From positions 1 to 42,126 of the forward strand of contig DATAXP010000025.1 of assembly GCA_036272935.1 (NCBI GenBank): a DNA stretch of 42,126 nucleotides, given 5' to 3'. A program made the translations under genes and the position numbers. Origin of the DNA: DATAXP01 sp036272935. Its GTDB lineage: Bacteria > Planctomycetota > Planctomycetia > Pirellulales > PNKZ01. Of this stretch, positions 25,316 through 32,434 are shown piece by piece. The notes under the pieces are model-generated. The model made no database searches, was not told where the DNA came from, and worked only from the letters and a program-made list of their open reading frames with translations. Each line of letters begins with the position of its first letter. The first letter of the stretch is position 1.

Positions 25316-26674
25316 ATGATCCGAGATCGAATTGCTGGGTTGGGATTTGTGCTGGTGTGTGCGGCCGCGCTGGCCGGCTGCGAAATGAAGACGGCCGAGG
25401 CGCCGAAGGTGGCTGCCAATACCGCCACGCCGTCGAAGGAGCTCGTCCCTGAGCCGATGGCTCCGCCGGCGTCGCAGGCCGGTTCCGAGGCGATGCCTCC
25501 CGCCAAAGAGCCGCTGCCCAGCCAGAAGACCGAGAAGGTGAAACTCCCCGACCCGTCGCTCACGGCCGGCATCCCCGGCTCCGGCGAGTTGACGCTGGAC
25601 GACATCAAGAAGTGGATCGACGATCCCAAGAACCACGCCACGCTCGAAGTCGAGCTTCCCTTGGGCCTGGCCGCCGGCCAAAAGGACATCAAAGGACTCG
25701 ACAAGAACCCGCTCACGCGAGCCAAGATCGAGCTGGGCCGCCAGCTTTATTTCGACCCCCGGCTGTCGAAGGACGGTACGGTGAGCTGCGCCAGTTGCCA
25801 CTCGCCCGACGAAGGCTTCGCTGCCCACACGCAGTTCGGCATCGGCGTCGATCAGCAGCAGGGAGGCCGCAACTCGCCGGTGAGCTACAACCGCATTCTC
25901 AGCGATCTGCAATTTTGGGATGGCCGGGCGTCGAGCCTCGAAGACCAGGCCAAGGGTCCGATCGCCAACCCGATCGAGATGGCCAACACGCACGAGGAAT
26001 GCGTGAAGTGCATCACCCAGATCGAAGGCTATAAGCTGCAGTTTGCCGAAATCTTCGGCGATCTGAAGATCGACCACATCGCCGACGCGATCGCCAGCTT
26101 CGAGCGCGTGCTGGTCACCGGCCCGTCGCCGTTCGACTACGCCGAGCAAATGCGGGCGTTCGAAGGGATGGACCCGAACGATCTGAAGGCCGACGATCTC
26201 GAACTGTACAAGGTCTACCAGCAGGCCAAGTCGGGGGCCGATGCCCATCCGATGTCGGAAGCGGCAAAGAAGGGACGCAACATCTTCTTCGGCGAGAAGG
26301 GTTCTTGCACGGCGTGCCATGTCGGGCCGAACCTGACCGACGAGAAGTACCACAACATCGGCGTCGGCATGGCGGCCGAGAAGCCCGATCTGGGCCGCTA
26401 CGTGGTCAGCAACGACGAGAAGGACAAGGGAGCGTTCAAGACGCCGACGATTCGCAACGTCGCCCTGTCGGCCCCGTACATGCACGACGGCGCGACGAAG
26501 ACACTCAAGGAAGTGGTGGCCTTCTACGCCAAGGGTGGCGAGCCGAACCCGCACCTCGATCCCAAGATCAAGAAGCTCCAGCTCAACGAGGAAGAACAGG
26601 CCGAGCTGGTAGCATTCATGGAAGCATGCACCGGCGACTTTCCCAAGGTCGAAAAAGACCGGCTGCCGAAGTAA
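25316..26674 (+). CDS. Di-haem cytochrome c peroxidase (CcpA/MauG family) lipoprotein
   Basis: This 452-residue protein has a lipobox ('ALAGC', Cys22), so it is probably anchored to a membrane in the periplasm. A Pro/Ala/Glu-rich linker leads to two haem c sites, C158-A-S-C-H and C331-T-A-C-H, in the usual contexts 'GRQLYFDPRLSKDGTVSCASCHSP' (split over 141-164) and 'GEKGSCTACHVGPNLTD'. 'FKTPTIRNVALSAPYMHDG' near residue 385 contains the distal Met region of this family. It should reduce hydrogen peroxide or oxidise a protein partner with electrons from a cytochrome. An unusual extra 'DLKADDLELYKVY' segment lies between the haems. The heptamer repeat begins at the base after the stop codon. 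Confidence 0.92.
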   Translation: MIRDRIAGLGFVLVCAAALAGCEMKTAEAPKVAANTATPSKELVPEPMAPPASQAGSEAMPPAKEPLPSQKTEKVKLPDPSLTAGIPGSGELTLDDIKKWIDDPKNHATLEVELPLGLAAGQKDIKGLDKNPLTRAKIELGRQLYFDPRLSKDGTVSCASCHSPDEGFAAHTQFGIGVDQQQGGRNSPVSYNRILSDLQFWDGRASSLEDQAKGPIANPIEMANTHEECVKCITQIEGYKLQFAEIFGDLKIDHIADAIASFERVLVTGPSPFDYAEQMRAFEGMDPNDLKADDLELYKVYQQAKSGADAHPMSEAAKKGRNIFFGEKGSCTACHVGPNLTDEKYHNIGVGMAAEKPDLGRYVVSNDEKDKGAFKTPTIRNVALSAPYMHDGATKTLKEVVAFYAKGGEPNPHLDPKIKKLQLNEEEQAELVAFMEACTGDFPKVEKDRLPK

Positions 26675-26766
26675 ATGCAGAAGTCAGAAGGATGAATGCA
26701 GAAGGACTGAAGCGGATAGTAGCATGCCGCCACTTCTGACTTCTGCATTCTGACTTCAGCATTCAC
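26675..26766. repeat. Inverted heptamer repeat, ATGCAGA/AGTCAGA family
   Basis: Six 7-nt units (ATGCAGA, AGTCAGA, AGGATGA, ATGCAGA, AGGACTG, AAGCGGA; 26675-26716) face five inverted units (ACTTCTG, ACTTCTG, CATTCTG, ACTTCAG, CATTCAC; 26732-26766). ATGCAGAAGTCAGAAG at 26675-26690 pairs perfectly with 26733-26748. It begins directly after the peroxidase stop codon. Confidence 0.95.
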
Positions 26767-26855
26767 GCTTCAACTGCTCTCTGCGTTTCGCAGCGCCGCT
26801 GCTAGAATCGCCCCCCTGTCGGACCCAAATCATTTTGGAAACGGAGTTCCATGAC

Positions 26856-27422
26856 ATGAAGCGATTCATCGCTGGGGTAGTGGTGTTGTTGGCCGCCGGA
26901 TGCGGCCAGAACGGAATCAAGCTGCCGGAACGTTTGTCGCGCATGGCTCATCATGCCGAAGAGTGCAGCGGCTGCGAGCAGTGTGATAAGCCGGGCGCGG
27001 TCGAGGAGTTTGTCGGCGTGGTCGACCTGTTCGACGCGCCGCTGAAGGCTCGCCGTCAGATGATTCTCAACGAGAACGGCGACTGGGTGAAGCAAGGCAA
27101 GGCGACCGCCTATTACGAGAACGGCCAGAAGGCCGGCGAGATGGCGTTCAAGAACGATAAGCCGGACGGCAAGACGCTCGCCTGGTTCGAAAGCGGCAAG
27201 AAGAAGATGCAAGGCCAATCGGTCGACGGTGTCGCCTGCGGCACCTGGACCGAGTGGTACGAGAACGGCCAAGTGGAATCGAAGGGTGATTACGTCGAAG
27301 GCGAACGCCACGGCAACTGGCAGTTCTGGAAGCCGGACGGCGAAATGCTCGAGACCGTCGAGTATCGCGGCGGCAAGAAGATCGGCGTCGTCGAGAACCC
27401 GGGCGACACGCTGTCGCGCTAA
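26856..27422 (+). CDS. Lipoprotein with MORN/YwqK-type repeats
   Basis: This 188-residue protein begins with a short signal ('RFIAGVVVLLAAGC'), so Cys17 should be lipidated. A Cys-rich piece follows ('AEECSGCEQC'). From about residue 80 there are four repeats of the MORN/YwqK kind: 'GKATAYYENGQKAGEMAFKN', 'GKTLAWFESGKKKMQGQ', 'GTWTEWYENGQVESKGDY', 'GNWQFWKPDGEMLETVEY'. Such repeats mark envelope proteins of unknown role and some antitoxin-labelled families. The ATG at 26856 has GGAG nine bases before it. No toxin-like partner is next to it. Confidence 0.8.
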   Translation: MKRFIAGVVVLLAAGCGQNGIKLPERLSRMAHHAEECSGCEQCDKPGAVEEFVGVVDLFDAPLKARRQMILNENGDWVKQGKATAYYENGQKAGEMAFKNDKPDGKTLAWFESGKKKMQGQSVDGVACGTWTEWYENGQVESKGDYVEGERHGNWQFWKPDGEMLETVEYRGGKKIGVVENPGDTLSR

Positions 27423-27433
27423 AGCGCGGGCGG

Positions 27434-27491
27434 CGGGCTACAGGCGCGGCGGCAGGTGTTTCACCTGTAGGCCGTAGTCTGTAGCCTGTAG
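27434..27491. repeat. Inverted heptamer repeat, GTAGCCT family (copy 2)
   Basis: GGGCTACAGGC (about 27434-27444) faces CCTGTAG, GCCGTAG, TCTGTAG, CCTGTAG (27464-27491). A small hairpin CAGGTG-TTT-CACCTG (27453-27467) sits in the turn. The SDR start codon follows after only three bases. Confidence 0.85.
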
Positions 27492-27494
27492 CCC

Positions 27495-28316
27495 ATGCCT
27501 GCTCCCCGCTACGCCATCATCACCGGAAGCGCCAGCGGGCTGGGGCGCGCGCTGGCCGTGCGCTTGGCGCGCGACGGTTGGCATCTGGGGCTGGCCGATG
27601 TCGACCACGCGCGGAACGCCGAGACCTTGCGGCTCGCCGAAGCCGCCGGTGGCAGCGGCCAGCTCGAGCCGCTCGACGTGGCGAGCGCCTCGCAGTGGCA
27701 AGCGCTCGCCGCGCGGCTACAGCAGGCGTGGCCGCGGCTCGATCTGCTGGTGAACAATGCCGGCGTGGCGGCGTCGGGGGCAGTGGGCAATGCACCGCTC
27801 GACGATTGGCGCTGGCTGCTGGAGGTGAATCTTTGGGGCGTGATTCACGGCTGCCACACGTTCGTGCCGTGGCTCAAGGCCAATCCGCAAGGCGCGCATG
27901 TGATCAATGTCGCGTCGTTGGCCGGGTTGATTGCCGCGCCGGAGATGGGGACTTATTGCGTCGCCAAGGCCGGCGTCGTCGCATTATCCGAAGCGATGTA
28001 CGCCGAGCTGCGCGGCGCGGACGTCGGTGTGACGGTGGTCTGCCCCGGATTCTTTCCCACGAATCTCGGCGATCGCGCTCGGTTCGGCGATGAAGTGCAT
28101 CGCGAGTTCTTCGATCGCATCAACGAGCGCAGCCGATTGACGGCCGACGCCGTGGCAGAAGCTGCCGTGCGCGGCATGCGGCGCAAGAAGCTGTATGTGG
28201 TGGTACCGCGCCGGGCGCGCGTGCTGTGGCGCCTCAAGCGCTGGATGCCGATGGTGATCGCCCGACTGCTGGCTTGGGATTACGCACGACGCGCGGCGGA
28301 TGAATCGGCCGGATAA
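27495..28316 (+). CDS. Short-chain dehydrogenase/reductase
   Basis: This 273-residue NAD(P)-dependent oxidoreductase has the cofactor loop 'TGSASGLGR' (10-18), 'NNAG' (87-90) and the catalytic Ser141, Tyr154 and Lys158 in 'NVASLAG' and 'TYCVAKAG'. The C-terminal stretch 'RARVLWRLKRWMPMVIARLL' is amphipathic, as in classical SDRs of the lipid-linked kind. The substrate cannot be told. The ATG lies three bases behind the heptamer repeat, so there is no ribosome site; the next in-frame Met is far inside the fold. The upstream repeat therefore forms the whole translation start region. Confidence 0.92.
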   Translation: MPAPRYAIITGSASGLGRALAVRLARDGWHLGLADVDHARNAETLRLAEAAGGSGQLEPLDVASASQWQALAARLQQAWPRLDLLVNNAGVAASGAVGNAPLDDWRWLLEVNLWGVIHGCHTFVPWLKANPQGAHVINVASLAGLIAAPEMGTYCVAKAGVVALSEAMYAELRGADVGVTVVCPGFFPTNLGDRARFGDEVHREFFDRINERSRLTADAVAEAAVRGMRRKKLYVVVPRRARVLWRLKRWMPMVIARLLAWDYARRAADESAG

Positions 28317-28362
28317 ACGAGTGCCTTGACCCGCAGGCCGCGTGTGCGGCAAGATCGCTCGT

Positions 28363-28938
28363 ATGCTCAGCCTCCATTCCGTCACCGATCCCCGCTGGGT
28401 CGCCCGGGTCAACGAGCATCTCGAAGAGGTGCTTATCGACCACGCGCATTGCGAGAAGAAGGCGGCCGGGGCGGCGATGAACCTGATCTTCGCTTACGTC
28501 GACCAGGTGCCGCTGGTACGCGAGCTGTCGACGATCGTTGTCGAGGAGCTCGACCACTTCCGGCAGGTGATCGAGCGGATCGAGGCGCGTGGTATCCGGT
28601 TCCGGCATGTCGCGCCAAGCCGTTACGGCCAGCGGTTGCACGATCTCGTGCGCAAGGACGAGCCGGGGCGAGCGATCGATCGGCTGATTGTGGCGGGCCT
28701 GATCGAGGCCCGCAGTTGCGAGCGGTTTGCCCTGCTGCGCGACGGTGTCAACGATTCCGAGCTGGCGAGCTTCTACGGCAGCCTGTTCGAGTCGGAAGCA
28801 CGGCATCACTCGACGTACCTCGACTTGGCCCGATTGTTTGCCGACGATGAGCAAGTTCGTCATCGGCTGCACGAGTTAGCCGAGGCCGAGGCGGCGATCC
28901 TCGGCCACGATGAGCCAGCCGTGCGCATGCACAGTTGA
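28363..28938 (+). CDS. miaE: tRNA-(2-methylthio-N6-(cis-hydroxy)isopentenyladenosine) hydroxylase
   Basis: MiaE hydroxylates the isopentenyl group of ms2i6A37 in tRNAs with a di-iron site. The 191-residue protein shows the ferritin-like four-helix ligands: 'DHAHCEKKAAG' (Glu31), 'EELDHF' (Glu62, His65), a central Glu in 'EARSCERF' and 'ESEARHH' near the end. The start at 28363 gives 'MLSLHSVTDPRW', close to the usual N-terminus; a GTG 21 bases upstream is possible. It follows the SDR gene by 46 bases and ends in a terminator. Confidence 0.92.
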   Translation: MLSLHSVTDPRWVARVNEHLEEVLIDHAHCEKKAAGAAMNLIFAYVDQVPLVRELSTIVVEELDHFRQVIERIEARGIRFRHVAPSRYGQRLHDLVRKDEPGRAIDRLIVAGLIEARSCERFALLRDGVNDSELASFYGSLFESEARHHSTYLDLARLFADDEQVRHRLHELAEAEAAILGHDEPAVRMHS

Positions 28939-28965
28939 CCGCCGCTGCGGCAATGGTGCACTAAG

Positions 28966-28990
28966 CCCCGGGCTTTGCCCGGGGGTTTCT
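28966..28990 (+). terminator. Rho-independent terminator behind miaE
   Basis: CCCCGGGC (28966-28973) pairs with GCCCGGGG (28977-28984) around TTT, followed by GTTTCTGTT. Confidence 0.8.
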
Positions 28991-29128
28991 GTTCGATCGC
29001 GTGTTTTTCGCGCGCTACGCTCTTGAATCGCCCAACAGGGCTGCGCATGCTATCAAAGGCGTTTCCCTCGGGGCAATCGAACAACCCGAAGCCGATCGAC
29101 TAGAGCGCCGCAGAACAAGGAAGAGCCT

Positions 29129-30124
29129 ATGAAACGATGTACCGCAGTCGTCCTGTCGTGGGTCTTGGGATTCTCGGCTGTGGTGCCCGCCAACGCCGCC
29201 TATGTTGCGTATCCGATGGCCGGGGGCTGTGGCGCGCCGTGTGGCGCCGGGTGTCAGCCGTGCATGGCGTATCGGCCGTGCATCCAATATCAGACCGTGC
29301 AGCGCACCGTGATGGTTCCCACGATGACGATGGAGACGCGCGTGGTGCCGCAGGTCGTTTGCCGCCCCGAAGTGCGCCAGGCAACGTACGCACAGATGAC
29401 CATGGTCCCGGTGCAGCGCCAAGTGACGAGGCCGGTATGCGTGATGGTGCCCCAAACGCGCGTGCAGAACGTGACGTACACCGCTTGCCGTATGGCGACG
29501 CGCACCGAGCAGCGCACCGTCACCCAGATGGTTCCCGAACAGCAAACTCAAACCGCCATGCGCACGGTGTGCCGCATGGTGCCGGTCGTGCAAACCCGCA
29601 CGATCTGCGAGGATCAAGGCTCGTGGCAGACCGTCGCTTGTGAGGCACCTGCCCCGACCTGCGGCGATACGTGCAGCGGTTGTGGAGGCTGTGCGCCGGC
29701 CTGCCAGCCGATGGTGCGCCGCGTGTGGGTGCCGAAAATGGTTCAGCGCCAGGTGCAAGTGACTTGCCATCGGCCCCAGACCGAGCAAGTCCCGTATCAA
29801 TACACGGTCACGGTTTGCAAGCCGGTGATGCGGACGGTTAGCGTCGAGGTGCCGTACACGATCGCTGAGCCGCAGACGCGGCAAGTGTCGTGCACCGTGA
29901 TGGTGCCGCGCATGGAGAACCGCACCTACACGATCACCTCGATGAAGTGCGTGCCGCAGCAGCGCACTTGCAGCTACACGGTGCCGGTGGCCGAGACCGT
30001 GCAGCGGCAGGTGCAGGTGCCGGTGTGCCACATGGTGGCCAAGACCGTGACCTGCCAGGTGCCGGTCATGTGCATGATGCCGGTGCAAGCTGCTGCGTGC
30101 GGTGCGCCGGGCTGTTGTCCGTAG
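29129..30124 (+). CDS. Secreted Cys-rich protein with YTV-like repeats (cell-wall type)
   Basis: This 331-residue protein has a signal peptide (cleavage near 'ANAAYVAYP') and a low-complexity mature part made of Val/Thr/Arg/Gln beta strands broken by Pro and Cys. Repeats such as 'QRTVMVPTMTMETRVVPQVV', 'VPYQYTVTVCKPVMRTVSVE' and 'RTCSYTVPVAETVQRQVQVP' match the YTV pattern known from planctomycete cell-envelope proteins. Cys is very frequent at the ends ('GGCGAPCGAGCQPC', 'ACGAPGCCP') and between repeats, so disulfide cross-linking is likely. It is short compared with the giant YTV proteins. GGAAGAGCC lies before the ATG. A strong bidirectional hairpin follows. Confidence 0.85.
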   Translation: MKRCTAVVLSWVLGFSAVVPANAAYVAYPMAGGCGAPCGAGCQPCMAYRPCIQYQTVQRTVMVPTMTMETRVVPQVVCRPEVRQATYAQMTMVPVQRQVTRPVCVMVPQTRVQNVTYTACRMATRTEQRTVTQMVPEQQTQTAMRTVCRMVPVVQTRTICEDQGSWQTVACEAPAPTCGDTCSGCGGCAPACQPMVRRVWVPKMVQRQVQVTCHRPQTEQVPYQYTVTVCKPVMRTVSVEVPYTIAEPQTRQVSCTVMVPRMENRTYTITSMKCVPQQRTCSYTVPVAETVQRQVQVPVCHMVAKTVTCQVPVMCMMPVQAAACGAPGCCP

Positions 30125-30151
30125 GCTGATCCTGAGTTGAGATCAAAAGCG

Positions 30152-30196
30152 CGAGCCTGGTTCGGCGACCTGATGGTCGTCGGACCAGGCTCGTTT
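30152..30196 (+). terminator. Long terminator hairpin behind the YTV-like gene
   Basis: CGAGCCTGGTTCGGCGACC (30152-30170) and GGTCGTCGGACCAGGCTCG (30175-30193) pair over 19 bp with two G-U pairs and a TGAT loop, then TTTCGG. The T-run is short; it may act for both converging genes. Confidence 0.8.
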
Positions 30197-30230
30197 CGGT
30201 TAATAGCGGCGGCGACAGGCCGACGCGTCG

Positions 30231-30683
30231 CTACCCTGAGATGAGATCGGCCGAAAGCAATTGATCGAGCGTGTAAGGACATCGCGCGGGAAAGGCGGCG
30301 GAGGTTAAGCCAGTTTCAGCCGCGGCTCGCTCGACCGCTCTGTTGTACGCGTCGGCGAGCACCGCTTCGGCATGATTGCGTAGCACGCCCTGGCTCACGA
30401 GCGATTCCAACTCTTGTCGCTGGGCGATGATCATCCCCTTCCAGCTTCCCGACCGATGCTCGGGCTGATGAACCCACTTCAGCGCGTGGCAGATCAGCAC
30501 GATCAACCGGCTCTCCACCTCTCGGCGATCGCGGCGTGTCATTTCCGCCAGGTACTCCACGAGATTCGGGTAATCGAGTTCCTCGAGCCGCCCAAGCCGA
30601 ATTAGCTCCGACATCGCTTCGAGCCAAGCGGTCTCGTCGCGCTGATACAAATCGCATAGCGGCAATGATTGTGCAATCGTCAT
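30231..30683 (-). CDS. DUF29-family protein
   Basis: This 150-residue protein begins 'DLYQRDETAWLEAMSELIRLGRLEELDYPNLVEYL', followed by 'EVESRLIVLICHALKWVHQPEHRSGSWKGMI', which is the DUF29 pattern seen in cyanobacteria, planctomycetes and others. It is all-helical, cytosolic and of unknown function. It lies alone on the minus strand, converging on the YTV-like gene and divergent from the sulfatase gene. Confidence 0.88.
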   Translation of the reverse strand: MTIAQSLPLCDLYQRDETAWLEAMSELIRLGRLEELDYPNLVEYLAEMTRRDRREVESRLIVLICHALKWVHQPEHRSGSWKGMIIAQRQELESLVSQGVLRNHAEAVLADAYNRAVERAAAETGLTSAAFPARCPYTLDQLLSADLISG

Positions 30684-30818
30684 CGGTAGCTCACAATCGG
30701 TCTGTTCCTTCTAGCCAGTTTAGCATCCCGGAACTGTGGGCCAAACTGCTCGGACGGCATTCCGACGGATCGTGTGCCCGCCATCTGTTGCTCTCCTTCT
30801 ACCCGCCAAGAGTCAATC

Positions 30819-32432
30819 ATGCTTTGCCCCATCGCGCGCTGGTTGCTTGTGCCCGTTGCACTCGGCGCAATGTGCCTGTTCACGAACCCCTGCCACGCCG
30901 CGACCGAGCGACCCAACATCCTGTTCATCATCTACGACGACTGGGGATGGCAGCATGCCGGCGCCTACGGTTGCCAATGGGTGAAGACGCCGAACTTCGA
31001 TCGCGTGGCGCGCGAAGGCATTCTGTTCCAGAACTGCTTCACGTCGAACCCGAAGTGCAGCCCCTGCCGGGCGAGTATCCTCACCGGCCGCAACACCTGG
31101 CAGCTCGAAGAAGCCTGCTGTCACCACGGGCTGTTTCCGTCGAAATTCGCGGTCTATCCAGACCTGCTCGAGCAAGCGGGCTACACCGTTGGCTTGACCG
31201 GAAAGGGATGGGGCCCCGGCGACTTTACGTCGACCGGCTTCAAGCGCAATCCGGCGGGGCCGAGCTTCGACAAGCACAAGCTTGAACCGCCGACACAAGC
31301 CATGGGCAAGCTCGATTACGCCCGCAACTTCCAGGCGTTTCTCGACGTGCGCCCGAAGGACAAACCGTTCTGCTTCTGGATCGGTTTCGCCGAGCCGCAT
31401 CGGCCCTACACGCTCGACACCGGACGCACCATCGGCCGGCGGCTCGAAGACGTGGTGGTGCCTGCGTACCTGCCCGATACCGAGATCGTGCGCAGTGACC
31501 TGCTCGACTACGCGCTCGAAGTGGAATACGGCGACGCCCAGATTGGCAAGGCGCTCGAAGCGCTCGAAGCCGCCGGCGAGCTGGACCGCACGCTGGTGGT
31601 GATCACCTCCGATCACGGCATGCCGTTCCCGTTCGTCAAGGGGCAGATTCACGAGGACGGCTTCCACCTGCCGCTAGCGATGCGCTGGCCCTCGGCAATC
31701 AAACCCGGCCGTGTCGTCGCGGACTTCATCAACGTCCGCGACTTCGCCCCCACGTATCTCGAACTGGCGGGACTGAAGCCGCACGCTCAAATGTCGGGCC
31801 ACAGCCTGCGGGCCATTCTGATAGGCGAGGGTTCGGGAACCATCGAACCGGACCGCAACGTGATGCTCGTGGGCAAGGAGCGGCACGACCTGGGGCGGCC
31901 GCACGACTGGGGTTACCCGGTGCGCGCGATCCGCACGACCGACTTCCTGTACGTCCACAATTACTTCCCCCATCGCTGGCCCGCCTGCGATCCAGAAACC
32001 GATTTCGGCAACTGCGATCCCAGCCCGAGCAAGCAACTGCTCAAGCGGCTCGGCGGCTACTACTTCGACCTGTCGTTTGGCAAGCGGCCGGCCGACGAGC
32101 TGTACCGGCTCACCGACGATCCGCAGTGCGTGAAAAATTTGGCTGCCGATCCGTTCTACGCACCGAAGGCCGAAGCACTCAAAGCGCAGATGCTCGCCAC
32201 ATTGCGCGAGGAGCAGGACCCGCGCGTCTTGGGCAACGGCAGCGTGTTCGATACGTATTATTACACTGGCTCGCGCCGGAAGGCGTACGACACGTGGCTC
32301 GCCGAGGTCACATCGAAGCTGACCGCAGCCGACCTGACGCCGCCAAAGTCGGAAGAGCCGGCAAAGCCAGCGAAGCCTGCCAAGAAAGCGAAGCGGCAAG
32401 AGGATTCCGCGGCAAGCACAGCCGCTCCGTGA
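30819..32432 (+). CDS. Sulfatase (formylglycine-dependent, type I)
   Basis: This 537-residue enzyme is exported (signal 'RWLLVPVALGAMCLFTNPCHA') and should remove sulfate esters from a polysaccharide or similar substrate. 'RPNILFIIYDDWGW' gives the Asp40-Asp41 calcium ligands. The modification motif is C80-S-P-C-R followed by 'ASILTGR', so Cys80 would become formylglycine; the fourth motif position is Cys rather than the usual Ser/Ala. 'ITSDHGMPFPFVKGQIHEDGFHLPLAMRWP' (about 265-295) has the further active-site Asp, His and Lys. The C-terminus is a Lys/Pro/Ala tail. The heme-binding gene starts two bases after its stop. Confidence 0.92.
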   Translation: MLCPIARWLLVPVALGAMCLFTNPCHAATERPNILFIIYDDWGWQHAGAYGCQWVKTPNFDRVAREGILFQNCFTSNPKCSPCRASILTGRNTWQLEEACCHHGLFPSKFAVYPDLLEQAGYTVGLTGKGWGPGDFTSTGFKRNPAGPSFDKHKLEPPTQAMGKLDYARNFQAFLDVRPKDKPFCFWIGFAEPHRPYTLDTGRTIGRRLEDVVVPAYLPDTEIVRSDLLDYALEVEYGDAQIGKALEALEAAGELDRTLVVITSDHGMPFPFVKGQIHEDGFHLPLAMRWPSAIKPGRVVADFINVRDFAPTYLELAGLKPHAQMSGHSLRAILIGEGSGTIEPDRNVMLVGKERHDLGRPHDWGYPVRAIRTTDFLYVHNYFPHRWPACDPETDFGNCDPSPSKQLLKRLGGYYFDLSFGKRPADELYRLTDDPQCVKNLAADPFYAPKAEALKAQMLATLREEQDPRVLGNGSVFDTYYYTGSRRKAYDTWLAEVTSKLTAADLTPPKSEEPAKPAKPAKKAKRQEDSAASTAAP

Positions 32433-32434
32433 AG

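Noticed and set aside
29015..30088. Open frame of 357 codons on the minus strand, rich in His and Arg
   Set aside because: It is a shadow of the repeat-containing YTV-like gene, which has a signal peptide and a ribosome site.
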